From: Rufibacter roseus
GTDB lineage: Bacteria; Bacteroidota; Bacteroidia; Cytophagales; Hymenobacteraceae
Direction of reading: 5' to 3'
Assembly: GCF_001647285.1 (NCBI RefSeq)
Contig: NZ_LRML01000003.1
Coordinates: 452,081-516,080, forward strand
DNA length: 64,000 nucleotides
Part shown: one piece after another, positions 1 to 7,596 of the stretch
How the letters are laid out: every line of letters starts with the position of its first letter
Numbering within the stretch: the stretch's first letter is position 1
Position numbers and translations under genes: made by a program
The notes under the pieces: generated by a model
Database searches by the model: none
What the model saw: the letters and a program-made list of their open reading frames with translations, nothing else
Told to the model about the DNA's origin: nothing

Positions 1-388
1 TGTTCAATGGCTTGCGGTCTTCTCCGAAAAACAAAGTCTGCTCAATGCACCAGTCAAACTCCTCGGCGGTCATACCTTTCCAGGCATATACCGGAATACC
101 GGCGGCGGCAATGGCAGCTGCGGCGTGGTCTTGGGTAGAGAAGATGTTGCAGGAAGACCAGGTTACCTCGGCACCAAGCGCTACCAATGTTTCAATCAAA
201 ACGGCAGTCTGGATAGTCATGTGCAAGCAACCGGCAATACGGGCTCCCGCCAAAGGCTGGCTGGCACCGTACTCTTCCCGAATGGCCATCAAGCCCGGCA
301 TTTCGGCCTCAGCCAATTTAATCTCTTTTCTTCCCCAATCGGCAAGGGAAATATCTTTTACTTTGTACTTCAAATACGTTTCTACCAT
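1..388 (-). CDS. ahcY: Adenosylhomocysteinase (SAHH), N-terminal part, cut by the window edge
   Basis: Cytosolic NAD-dependent enzyme that splits S-adenosylhomocysteine into adenosine and homocysteine, clearing the by-product of SAM-dependent methylation. The frame reads leftward from the ATG at 386-388 for about 129 codons and is open at the window edge. It contains family landmarks such as [37 protein letters not shown] and AYAWKGM-like and FDWCIEQTL segments; the substrate-binding half is seen and the NAD domain lies outside. A promoter box lies 27 bases upstream. metK, which makes SAM, is far away at 52900-54204. Identity is secure; only completeness is unknown. Confidence 0.95.
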   Translation of the reverse strand, partial: MVETYLKYKVKDISLADWGRKEIKLAEAEMPGLMAIREEYGASQPLAGARIAGCLHMTIQTAVLIETLVALGAEVTWSSCNIFSTQDHAAAAIAAAGIPVYAWKGMTAEEFDWCIEQTLFFGEDRKPLN

Positions 389-414
389 TGTAGTTCAGCT
401 TTTTATAGTAACCG

Positions 415-445
415 CAAAGGTACGGAATAAGTTTATCATCATCAA
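415..445 (-). promoter_or_regulatory. Bacteroidota-type promoter of ahcY
   Basis: Read leftward, TTG (443-445) is separated by 20 bases from TACCTTTG (415-422), matching the Bacteroidota -33 TTTG and -7 TAnnTTTG consensus. It sits 27 bases before the ahcY start. Confidence 0.6.
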
Positions 446-463
446 CGGACTAGCTGATGTACG

Positions 464-500
464 TTATAGGCTTATTTTCTGAAAAACAGCCCCAAAACGA
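464..500. repeat. Nested palindromic element, copy 1
   Basis: Shows the family pattern: arm AGGCTTA, TTTTCTGAAAA core, arm CAGCCCCAAAAC. It lies between the divergent ahcY and 625 gene. Confidence 0.6.
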
Positions 501-570
501 GGCTTATTTTTGGTTGTTGGTTAGCAAAGTCGGTTTTACATTTACTTTGGAAAAAGGAGGCTAGATGCAG

Positions 571-618
571 TAATTCCTAATTCCTAATTCCTAATTCCTA
601 ATTCCTAATTCCTAATTA
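571..618 (+). repeat. Tandem 7-bp repeat (TAATTCC) before a start codon
   Basis: Six perfect head-to-tail copies of TAATTCC (571-612) followed by a degenerate TAATTA. The array ends a few bases before the ATG at 625. The same array occurs at 19798-19838 before another start codon. Confidence 0.9.
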
Positions 619-624
619 AAATAA

Positions 625-1800
625 ATGCTCAGCCCAGCGGAACGCGATTTCATTGCCCAGCACCTTTCTTCCGACACCGCCCAGCTGGTACTGCAAGGCA
701 AAAAGTGGCCTGAGCTGGATGTTCCTAAACTGGCGCAGCAAATACGGGCGAGGCAAAAAGCTAAAGGAAAACTTCCCCTGTGGGCGTCAAACCTAAACCT
801 TGTTTTTCCGGCTAACCTGTCTGTGGAGCAAAGTTCCTCTGACATCACCGCCGCTTATAAAGCTAAGATAGTGCAGGGCCAGATACTGGCAGACTTGACT
901 GGTGGTTTTGGGGTCGACTCTTTCTATTTTGCCCAAAGGTTTGACAAAGTGTTTTACGTGGAACATCAGGCTGAACTGGCGCAAACTGTCGCCTATAACT
1001 ATGAGCAGCTAGAAGTAAAGAATATTGAGGTACACTCAACTAAGGCAGAAGATTTTCTGCAGGGCTTGACTGATCCCGTAGATGTCATTTACCTGGACCC
1101 CGCCCGCCGTGGGCAGAGCCAAGAGCGTGTGCACCTGCTGCAAGATTGCGAACCAGATGTATTGAACTTGCTGCCGCTGTTGCTTCAGAAAAGTAAGAAG
1201 GTGCTGCTTAAAACCGCTCCTATGCTAGATGTAGATTTAGCTTTGCAAGACCTTAGTCAGGTAGGGCAGGTGTGGGTAGTGGCGGTACAGAACGAAGTAA
1301 AAGAAGTGCTGTACCTGCTATCTTCTGAGGCTACAGACGCACCCACCATCACAGCCGTGAATCTGAGGCCAGATCAGCTGCCGCAGGAAATCAGCTTTAC
1401 CAAAGCTCAGGAAGAAAAAGCCAATGCCACCTTTTCTGACCCGCAGCGCTTCCTGTACGAACCTAACACTGCCCTTCTGAAAGCGGGCGCTTATAAGTGG
1501 TTAAGCCAGGAATATGGGCTGCACAAGCTGCACCGCAACAGCCATCTGTATACCTCCACTGAGTTGTGCGAGGTATTTCCGGGCCGAATTTTCGAAATCA
1601 CGGCAAAACCGAAAACCAGCGCCAAAGAATTACAGAAGCTCCTGCCACTCAAAAAAGCGAATATTACCGCCCGTAATTATCCATTATCGGTTGCGCAATT
1701 GCGCGATAAACTGAAGCTGAAGGAAGGCGGCTCTGACTATCTTTTTGCCACTACTGATATGCACAACAAGCCAATACTTCTGCTTTGCCAGAAAGTGTGA
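625..1800 (+). CDS. Class I SAM-dependent methyltransferase with THUMP-like C-terminus (PG_1098-type)
   Basis: Predicted cytosolic RNA methyltransferase; the substrate is unknown. The SAM-binding motif I DLTGGFGVDSF is at residues 90-100, and a YLDPARR motif at 156-162 resembles motif IV. The last third has the THUMP/ferredoxin-like look of the Bacteroidota PG_1098 family. The 391-residue length fits that family. The ATG follows a TAATTCC tandem repeat with no clear Shine-Dalgarno, which is normal for Bacteroidota. It stands alone between divergent ahcY and a small stress-type gene. The methyltransferase call is strong; the exact target is not visible. Confidence 0.8.
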   Translation: MLSPAERDFIAQHLSSDTAQLVLQGKKWPELDVPKLAQQIRARQKAKGKLPLWASNLNLVFPANLSVEQSSSDITAAYKAKIVQGQILADLTGGFGVDSFYFAQRFDKVFYVEHQAELAQTVAYNYEQLEVKNIEVHSTKAEDFLQGLTDPVDVIYLDPARRGQSQERVHLLQDCEPDVLNLLPLLLQKSKKVLLKTAPMLDVDLALQDLSQVGQVWVVAVQNEVKEVLYLLSSEATDAPTITAVNLRPDQLPQEISFTKAQEEKANATFSDPQRFLYEPNTALLKAGAYKWLSQEYGLHKLHRNSHLYTSTELCEVFPGRIFEITAKPKTSAKELQKLLPLKKANITARNYPLSVAQLRDKLKLKEGGSDYLFATTDMHNKPILLLCQKV

Positions 1801-1811
1801 TAGGTGGAATA

Positions 1812-1850
1812 CCTGTTTTAGGCTTATTTTCAGGAAAACAGCCCCAAGAC
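1812..1850. repeat. Nested palindromic element, copy 2
   Basis: CTGTTTTAGGCTTA, then TTTTCAGGAAAA, then CAGCCCCAAGAC, just 3' of the methyltransferase gene. Confidence 0.65.
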
Positions 1851-1983
1851 AACAAACTTTTGCTATCTCCTTTTAATCCATCCCCTTCCTCCAGATTACC
1901 ATAAACCCCTCCGTTTCAGGCTCGTACTAAATAAAGAAAAGCGGCCAACACGGCCTATGTTGCACCTTAAATGTAGAGAGACG

Positions 1984-2247
1984 ATGGAAAATCAGAATAA
2001 AAACCAGGAGCAGTACGGGTTCAGCAGTAACCCAGAGAAATCATTTGAAGCTGGCAAAAAAGGAGGAACGCCCGCTACTGAAGTAACAAACCAAGCCTCC
2101 GGCGGAACAGGTGGTAGCAGAAACAACGATAAAAGCTCCGGCTTAGGTGACACCTTCTCCAGAGCAGAACCTAACAAACCAGAACACGGACATAGCGAGT
2201 TAGATCGACCAATTTCTGATAAAGAACGCGGCGGCCGCAATGCTTAA
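1984..2247 (+). CDS. Small hydrophilic KGG-motif stress-type protein
   Basis: An 87-residue, highly polar protein rich in Gly, Asn, Ser, Glu and Lys, without membrane segment or signal peptide. Near the N-terminus, YGFSSNPEKSFEAGKKGG resembles the KGG motif of Con-10/YciG-type general stress proteins. I prefer the ATG at 1984 (MENQNKNQ) over an upstream ATG at 1957 because the extra nine residues do not look like the family and purine-rich GAGAGACG directly precedes 1984. The rest is probably disordered. It ends in front of a strong shared terminator. Function inferred from the motif only. Confidence 0.6.
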   Translation: MENQNKNQEQYGFSSNPEKSFEAGKKGGTPATEVTNQASGGTGGSRNNDKSSGLGDTFSRAEPNKPEHGHSELDRPISDKERGGRNA

Positions 2248-2252
2248 TGCCT

Positions 2253-2314
2253 ATACCCTTCACAACAAGAGAGCCTGCCCAACTTTGGGCAGGCTCTCTT
2301 GTTGTGAAGGGTAT
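2253..2314. terminator. Bidirectional terminator, 28-bp perfect stem
   Basis: Arms 2253-2280 and 2287-2314 are perfect reverse complements with a 6-base loop. It lies between convergent genes ending at 2247 (+) and 2330 (-), so it can serve both. Confidence 0.85.
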
Positions 2315-2329
2315 TACTACTTTTCTAAA

Positions 2330-2968
2330 TTAGTATTTCGGATTGGCCTTACTCACCCATTTGTTGTCCCTCAGACTAAAGCGCCGAGGTAAAAGGGCAT
2401 CTGCACCGGCATAGGCAACTCCCACCCTAGGGCCAGCAACAATGCTTTCTTCCGGAATCTGTAGTTGGTGGTCTTCTAACCAAATATGAGGTCCGGCAAG
2501 AGGTAGCCCTGTGTGTGCAGTGTTAATACCCAATGCCTGGGTTAAGAGCCCAGGACCTGCGGTTAGCCGTGGTTCAACTTTGGTGAGGCTGCGCCTGAGC
2601 TTCATTTCTTCAACGCCCTCGGCAGGTTCAAGGGCTCTAATCAAAACCGCATCGGCGGCTCCTTCTACATTGGTCACTACATTGAATAGCGAGTAAATTC
2701 CGTAAATCAGATATACGTACGCTACACCCGGTGGGCCAAACATGACTTCGGTGCGCTTGGTACGGCGGCCCTGGCTTGAGTGGCTGGCCGCATCGTTGTG
2801 GCCAGAATATGCCTCCGTTTCCACAATCATGCCCCCTGCCACCACTCCGCTTATGTTACTAAAAAGGTATTTTCCCAGAAGCTCCAGCGCAATAGTCTCA
2901 ACATGGGGCCTTGCATAAAACTCCTGAGGAATGGGCTGAAAGTGCGGGGGCTGATGATGTTGAAGCAT
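2330..2968 (-). CDS. mpg: 3-methyladenine DNA glycosylase (Mpg/AAG family)
   Basis: Base-excision repair enzyme that removes alkylated purines from DNA. The 212 residues carry the AAG-family core: LLGKYLF near residue 29, the catalytic-region motif IVETEAYSGHNDAASHS (the Glu of ETEAY is the expected general base), and FGPPGVAYVYLIYGI. Length is typical. It starts five bases after the end of the upstream lipoprotein gene (2974-3429), so the two are probably co-transcribed. uvrB at 35579-37612 is a second repair gene in the window. No oddities seen. Confidence 0.93.
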   Translation of the reverse strand: MLQHHQPPHFQPIPQEFYARPHVETIALELLGKYLFSNISGVVAGGMIVETEAYSGHNDAASHSSQGRRTKRTEVMFGPPGVAYVYLIYGIYSLFNVVTNVEGAADAVLIRALEPAEGVEEMKLRRSLTKVEPRLTAGPGLLTQALGINTAHTGLPLAGPHIWLEDHQLQIPEESIVAGPRVGVAYAGADALLPRRFSLRDNKWVSKANPKY

Positions 2969-2973
2969 TCCCG

Positions 2974-3429
2974 TTACTTCCGGATATATACCTCTGTGGG
3001 GCCATCGGCTGCCACGTTACTTAAGATAAGGGTATTATCCCCGCAAAACCAGAACTGGTAAGCCAACGGTGAAAGGCCTTCGTCTTGCAGAACATACTTT
3101 TGCCTTTCTCTCTGTTTCTGCCCGTTCAAAGTTTGCTCAAACTCGTTATTGTCGTAAAAGATCAATCCTCGGGGCGTACCGATCTGCTCACCAGTCAAAA
3201 ACTCATCGGGCTGGTCAGCCATCATACGGTTCGGCTTTACACCCGCCAACTCCCACTCGCCTTTCAGCTGTTTCTGGGCACTGACAGAATCAATGGGAGT
3301 AAAATCACAGGGGGCAGCTACAACCGTATTATTCATGACACTGTCGTTGCCTTGGTTGTTTTCAGACGGAGTTTGGCAGGCGGAAAACGCCAGAACCAGC
3401 ATTAAGCTTGAAAGTAATTTTGTTTTCAT
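2974..3429 (-). CDS. Small lipocalin-like lipoprotein of unknown function
   Basis: A 151-residue protein beginning MKTKLLSSLMLVLAFSACQT; Cys18 in an FSAC lipobox marks it as a lipoprotein. The mature part has QLKGEWELAGV, then FYDNNEFEQTL and a C-terminal strand-rich section, the layout of small lipocalin-like proteins that begin with a K-G-x-W motif. I use the ATG at 3427-3429; a start nine codons upstream would put extra residues before the signal peptide. It precedes mpg with a five-base gap. Ligand and role are unknown. Confidence 0.7.
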   Translation of the reverse strand: MKTKLLSSLMLVLAFSACQTPSENNQGNDSVMNNTVVAAPCDFTPIDSVSAQKQLKGEWELAGVKPNRMMADQPDEFLTGEQIGTPRGLIFYDNNEFEQTLNGQKQRERQKYVLQDEGLSPLAYQFWFCGDNTLILSNVAADGPTEVYIRK

Positions 3430-3454
3430 AGTTGGTAGAGTAGTAAGGTAATAC

Positions 3455-3493
3455 ATTTTAGGGCTGGTTTTGTTAAACCAGCCCCAAAACAGC
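3455..3493. repeat. Nested palindromic element, copy 3
   Basis: TTTTAGGGCTGGTTT facing AAACCAGCCCCAAAAC around a GTT centre. It lies upstream of the lipoprotein gene and downstream of the DUF4919-like gene (both leftward). Confidence 0.7.
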
Positions 3494-3541
3494 TAACTAC
3501 TTTTCAAAAAAGCAGGTAAATTAGATAGAGTGATGACGCTG

Positions 3542-4201
3542 CTATTTCTTACGTGCCAGCGGTTTTTGAATATTGAAGTACACTTGGGTATAGTTAAGCT
3601 TATTTGGCGATTTTACTGGTATCAGGTGGTACTTATTCTCTACCAGTTGGGGAGCCGACGCCTGGCGCAAGCCCACCATAGTCAAGAACATGTATTCATC
3701 ACGGGGGGCAACCAACACCACGGCACTCTCCGGCGATTGACCAGTACCACTCGCTTTTATGGCTCCGGCAATGCCTTCTACTTTTGCCAGCCATTTGTCA
3801 CTTTCCGCTTTGTTGCGCATCTCACCATAAGCCATCACCATCAGGTACATCACATCCAGGTTGAAGGGATCAGTCTGCAGAATTTTTTTCCCGGTGGTGA
3901 TAATTTCAGGAAACCGCTCATAGAGCAGCATCTGGTTTAGGGCGTCAGCTTTATCATTGCCTTTGTAAGGATTATAGCCCGGCTGAAAAACCCAGCCATA
4001 ATAGAGGTGCTTGTAGTCTTCTGAAGTAAGGCTGACATCATTTGCATGATACCGCTTAAGCAGGCTAGGATAATAATAGGCAGACTTAGAGGAGGCCACT
4101 GCCGTTTTAATAGCATCAAAGTTGATCTGTGATATTGTCTGGGCCTGCCCGTGAATCAGAAAAGCCAAGCAAAAGGTACTTAAAAGCAGAAATCGTTTCA
4201 T
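3542..4201 (-). CDS. Exported DUF4919-like protein
   Basis: A 219-residue protein with a cleavable signal peptide (MKRFLLLSTFCLAFLIHGQAQ). The mature region has YYYPSLLKRYHAND, HLYYGWVFQPGYNPY and a helical repeat-like middle section (ILQTDPFNLDVMYLMVMAYG), which I associate with the DUF4919 family of Bacteroidota periplasmic proteins. No catalytic motif is visible. It is leftward and separated from the lipoprotein/mpg pair by a palindromic element, so it may be its own transcript. The family assignment is from memory of the motif and moderately sure; the function is unknown. Confidence 0.6.
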   Translation of the reverse strand: MKRFLLLSTFCLAFLIHGQAQTISQINFDAIKTAVASSKSAYYYPSLLKRYHANDVSLTSEDYKHLYYGWVFQPGYNPYKGNDKADALNQMLLYERFPEIITTGKKILQTDPFNLDVMYLMVMAYGEMRNKAESDKWLAKVEGIAGAIKASGTGQSPESAVVLVAPRDEYMFLTMVGLRQASAPQLVENKYHLIPVKSPNKLNYTQVYFNIQKPLARKK

Positions 4202-4509
4202 TTAAAATCAAGAGAAAAGTAAGACGGCAAGCCTAATACAAATACAATGCTAAAACTCTTTCGGCTCCGAAAAAGTTACGCACCTTCTGCCCATCCCTTT
4301 ACCTTCCTACTTTCTGATTCTTGCCTGTTTTCGAGAAAACAGCCCTAAAACAGCCTCGTTTTTCTTCTTCCTTCAAGGTTCTAAAAAAGAAAATAGATTA
4401 CTGTTTCCAACGGGTTAAATTAATGCAGTCTGAAAAATTTAAACCGTCCGCTTCCACGGTTCACAGCTATTTGACTTTACAGGCTACACCAATCTGTTGA
4501 CTTCCCGTC
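4202..4509. other. Intergenic region without gene; palindromic element copy 4 at 4321-4353
   Basis: The 308 bases hold one element copy (CCTGTTTTCGAGAAAACAGC followed by CCTAAAACAG at 4321-4353). No reading frame resembling a gene and no clear promoter box was found. Confidence 0.6.
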
Positions 4510-6759
4510 TTACTGGTAGCTGTTCTTTATTTTCTGGTTGTATTTCCGGAACAGTTCGTTTGCTATATCTACTGAATTTCCTATTGGCTTGTCTGGATAG
4601 GTTTCATTGCTGTTCACCCAATCCCATTCCCATGTCTTAATTTTTTCATCAAAAGCTCTCTGATTGATTTCCTGCCCCTTTTCCATCTGGGCGACAACAT
4701 CAGTAAAGTACTGCTGCCAACGCGGTTTATAAAATCCATTTAGCAACCCCGCCCACTGCCGGTTAGCATAATCCATAAGGTTGCTGTTCTTATCACCCCA
4801 AAGGGTAATGAGGTTGCGGGCGTTTCTCTCATAAAGCCTTTTCTCTGCCTCAGTGGTACCCCAACTTTTAGCCGAGTTAAGCCATCTGCCCAATAACAAG
4901 TCTTCTTGGGTAGCCAACAATTTATCCATGTCTTCAATCAAGGTAATAAAATCAGTACTGTGCTGCCTGAATGCGGCTATATCTTTCTTTTTATACGCCT
5001 GCACAAACTGCTCCTGCACTTGAGTGGCATTATTACCTAAAACCTGCCGGGTTACATCTACCAGGTCATATTGAAAACCTTCGCTGTTTTTCAATTCTTC
5101 TGAGGCGGCTATCATTTTCTCCCATGCGGGTATTAAGGCTATGGGTTCATAGGCAAACCGAGTAATAACACGCTTGGTGTTCCTGTTAAAGGTTGGTCTT
5201 CCGGTAATAATAGACTCAGGCCCGCCGGAAGTAATACTGTCTGCATAGACGGTTCGCCTCAATATTTGCCAAGCTTGGTTAGCATGCTCATTTTCTTTTC
5301 CGTAGCGGCGTCTGGTGTAGCCACGGAGCCAGGTATCAAGATCAATGGAAGTAGTTCGCCAGGCATTCTCCATCATGAGGTCGTAGATCACCGAATTACT
5401 TTCTATACCTTCAGGGGTTAAGCCAATTCCTACCAAGTTACCTTTATCTGGATCTTGTAGGGTTTTAGAAGGCCAAGTGGCAATTCTGTCCATGAGGCCA
5501 TACATACTAACGTTACCGCCAAAGTTGTGTAGCATGTTCCAGATCCAAGGCTTGACGTAGTACGATTTGGTGTTTTCCCACATTGGGCTGCGCTCGCTGT
5601 ACAAATCCAGAATGACCATGTTCTCATGCGGAACCGCATTTAAAAGAGCTTGCACTTGGATAGGTTTCCAGAATTCAGGGGAGAAGTGGAACAGCCAGCC
5701 TTGCATAACCCATACCGCCTTGGGGTCTGCCGCCGCCATAGACTGGTACACTTTCTTACTGATGTTGCTTAGAAAAGTAGAATCGTTGGAGGGTGGGCGG
5801 TTTTCGTTGAAAGTGTCAGCCGAATAAAAATGATCAGTGCCAAATGTTTTGGTTTGCTCTTCAATGAATTTTCTGCCAATCTCCACAAACATCGGGTCGT
5901 CGGGGTCCAGCAGATATACAGGAGCCGCCATTTCGTCCCATTTTGTTTTTTTAAGTTTTTCCTCCGGAAACTTGTCTTTCAGCGCCGGCGGCACGTGCCA
6001 GGTGAAGGCGGGCAGGATGGGCGTCATGCCCAGCCCCCGCTCCCGCTCCAGGATCTGCTTCTGCAGGGCCTCGTGGCTCTCCATCCAGGACACGGGCAGC
6101 GGCCCTCCCCACGCGTCGAGGTTGCCCATCCAGAACCAGCTGAAGTAGGCCGGGCCGCTGAAGAAGCTCTCCAGGTCCTTGTCGGTGAGGCCCATGCCCT
6201 TGTACACCCGGCGGTGGATGGCGTTCTGCCCCGTCAGGGCCAGCGGCATGTTGATGCCGTTCATTGCCATCCAGTCTATCTCCCACTGCCAGCGCTCCCA
6301 GTCCCACCAGCTCATGGTGTAGTTGAAGGTGCAGTAGTTGAGGTAGTAGCGGTACTTGTAGGGGCTTACGTTCCTCACCTTCTGTGCCACCACCGGCATA
6401 GGGCTAGAAATATTGATGTTGCTGCCGTTCCAGGTGACGCTGCTGTGGGTGTAGTGCTTGAGGTAGTGGTTCAGGGCGCTGGCCACCGACACGCCGTTGT
6501 TCCCGCGCAGCACGACCTTGCCGCCCCTGCTCTCCACCTCGTACACGTCCTTGCCGTCTTCCTGCGGAATAAACTCTACCACGAAGGAAGACGCGTGCTG
6601 CGGCACAACCCGCTTGAGCAGGTCATACACGGGTTTTTTAGAAATTTTCTCCTGCAGCTCCAGGGCTTTATGGTCAACATGACTGGTGCTTTTCTGCACT
6701 GCGCAAGAGGAAACCAGCAAGGAGAAAAGCAACAGAAATAAAATTAAATGAAGTTTCAT
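4510..6759 (-). CDS. Alpha-N-acetylglucosaminidase, GH89 family, lipoprotein
   Basis: Releases terminal alpha-linked N-acetylglucosamine from glycans and is a homologue of human NAGLU. The 749 residues begin with a lipoprotein signal (Cys19 in VSSC), so it is probably anchored in the outer membrane or facing the periplasm. The TIM-barrel domain has WWDWERWQWEIDWMAMNGI, LTGQNAIHRRVYKG and FSWFWMGNLDAWGGP. ADTFNE near residue 316 and GLTPEGIESN near 450 carry the two expected catalytic glutamates. The stretch at about 5980-6600, encoding roughly residues 50-260, is much more GC-rich than the rest, suggesting a mosaic gene. It stands alone; no SusCD pair is adjacent. Confidence 0.93.
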   Translation of the reverse strand: MKLHLILFLLLFSLLVSSCAVQKSTSHVDHKALELQEKISKKPVYDLLKRVVPQHASSFVVEFIPQEDGKDVYEVESRGGKVVLRGNNGVSVASALNHYLKHYTHSSVTWNGSNINISSPMPVVAQKVRNVSPYKYRYYLNYCTFNYTMSWWDWERWQWEIDWMAMNGINMPLALTGQNAIHRRVYKGMGLTDKDLESFFSGPAYFSWFWMGNLDAWGGPLPVSWMESHEALQKQILERERGLGMTPILPAFTWHVPPALKDKFPEEKLKKTKWDEMAAPVYLLDPDDPMFVEIGRKFIEEQTKTFGTDHFYSADTFNENRPPSNDSTFLSNISKKVYQSMAAADPKAVWVMQGWLFHFSPEFWKPIQVQALLNAVPHENMVILDLYSERSPMWENTKSYYVKPWIWNMLHNFGGNVSMYGLMDRIATWPSKTLQDPDKGNLVGIGLTPEGIESNSVIYDLMMENAWRTTSIDLDTWLRGYTRRRYGKENEHANQAWQILRRTVYADSITSGGPESIITGRPTFNRNTKRVITRFAYEPIALIPAWEKMIAASEELKNSEGFQYDLVDVTRQVLGNNATQVQEQFVQAYKKKDIAAFRQHSTDFITLIEDMDKLLATQEDLLLGRWLNSAKSWGTTEAEKRLYERNARNLITLWGDKNSNLMDYANRQWAGLLNGFYKPRWQQYFTDVVAQMEKGQEINQRAFDEKIKTWEWDWVNSNETYPDKPIGNSVDIANELFRKYNQKIKNSYQ

Positions 6760-6806
6760 GATTGAATAAATGAATCAGAGCAAAAAATTCTTGCTACTCT
6801 ATAAGG

Positions 6807-6848
6807 ATTTAATTTTCGTATTTAACAATTTAATTTTCGTATTTAACA
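6807..6848. repeat. Perfect 21-bp tandem duplication
   Basis: A 21-base AT-rich unit at 6807-6827 is repeated exactly at 6828-6848, about 48 bases upstream of the GH89 gene start, where its promoter would lie. Confidence 0.9.
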
Positions 6849-7291
6849 TTAGAAGAACAGCTGCTTACAACCTGTCTGCTTAGCAATATCAACCAGAGAC
6901 TCTATGCAATGCCTGCCCAGAATTTTCAGTTTACTTTCTCCCTCAGGGGCTGCACAATATAAGCTAAGCGTGCTCGTACCCACTAATATATTGATTTCTA
7001 TTGTAAACACAGAGAACATATCTTTTTATCGAAGCTTTACTTACTACCAATCACGCGTATTCCTATATTACCTGTAAGGTAATAGGTCAGAGTATGTTCT
7101 CTCCAAGCAGCTTTTGAGTGTCATAAATCAGGAGAGCATTCAAAACTTTGTAGCAAGATTTTTACAAAAAACACTTGCAACTCTAAACAAAAGGTACAAC
7201 CTGTTTCAGCAATGTTTTCCGGAAATCAGGCTAAAAACGCATAGGCAAACCTTTTTTACCTGTCCCTATAGCACTCCTGCCAAACTTAGCG
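6849..7291. other. Intergenic region without recognisable gene
   Basis: A divergent spacer between the GH89 gene and the B12 locus. It is AT-rich with no convincing coding frame; a 64-codon frame at 7114-7308 has no family features and runs into the promoter and riboswitch. Confidence 0.5.
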
Positions 7292-7299
7292 TACCTTTG
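7292..7299 (+). promoter_or_regulatory. -7 promoter box of the B12 locus
   Basis: TACCTTTG matches the Bacteroidota TAnnTTTG box and lies just upstream of the riboswitch, placing transcription start near 7306. No clear -33 box is seen. Confidence 0.55.
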
Positions 7300-7305
7300 C
7301 GCCGC

Positions 7306-7480
7306 TAATGGTGACTGCCCCGGCCTTCTGCCGGTAACGTCTTAATAGGGAATCAGGTGAGAAACCTGAGCTGTTCCCGCAACTGTTATCTTCACAATAT
7401 TCTGCCCACCACATGCCACTGTCTGCTTTGCCAGATGGGAAGGCCGGGCCGGAGAAGAGAGCCAGGAGACCTGCCATTGC
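7306..7480 (+). promoter_or_regulatory. Cobalamin (adenosylcobalamin) riboswitch
   Basis: Shows the core landmarks of the class: GCCGGTAACGTCTTAATAGGG, the hairpin CAGGTGAGAAACCTG, the conserved TTCCCGCAACTGT, the GATGGGAAGGCCGG-like segment and the B12 box AGCCAGGAGACCTGCC (7461-7476). It is oriented toward the receptor gene at 7597, leaving about 115 bases of expression platform that includes a CCACCGTGG hairpin near 7528. Expected to shut off uptake-gene expression when B12 is plentiful. Exact ends are approximate. Confidence 0.93.
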
Positions 7481-7596
7481 ACCACTTAACCTGGAGGCTT
7501 TCGGGAAAAAAGCAGCAAGGATGGTAGCCCCACCGTGGGTTGGCGTTTTCGTTTATTTCTTCCTTTGTAGTCTCCTCTGCTCTTTAAGCTGAGGAA

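Noticed and set aside
571..618. The TAATTCC array considered as a CRISPR or iteron origin
   Set aside because: Units are 7 bp with no spacers and no cas or replication-initiator gene nearby; it is a simple tandem repeat.
5830..6741. A long open frame on the + strand, antisense to the GH89 gene
   Set aside because: It exists because the GC-rich block removes stop codons; its product is Arg/His/Val-rich with no domain, while the opposite strand is a clear GH89 enzyme.
7114..7308. A 64-codon frame before the riboswitch
   Set aside because: It runs through the promoter box of the B12 locus and has no family resemblance.
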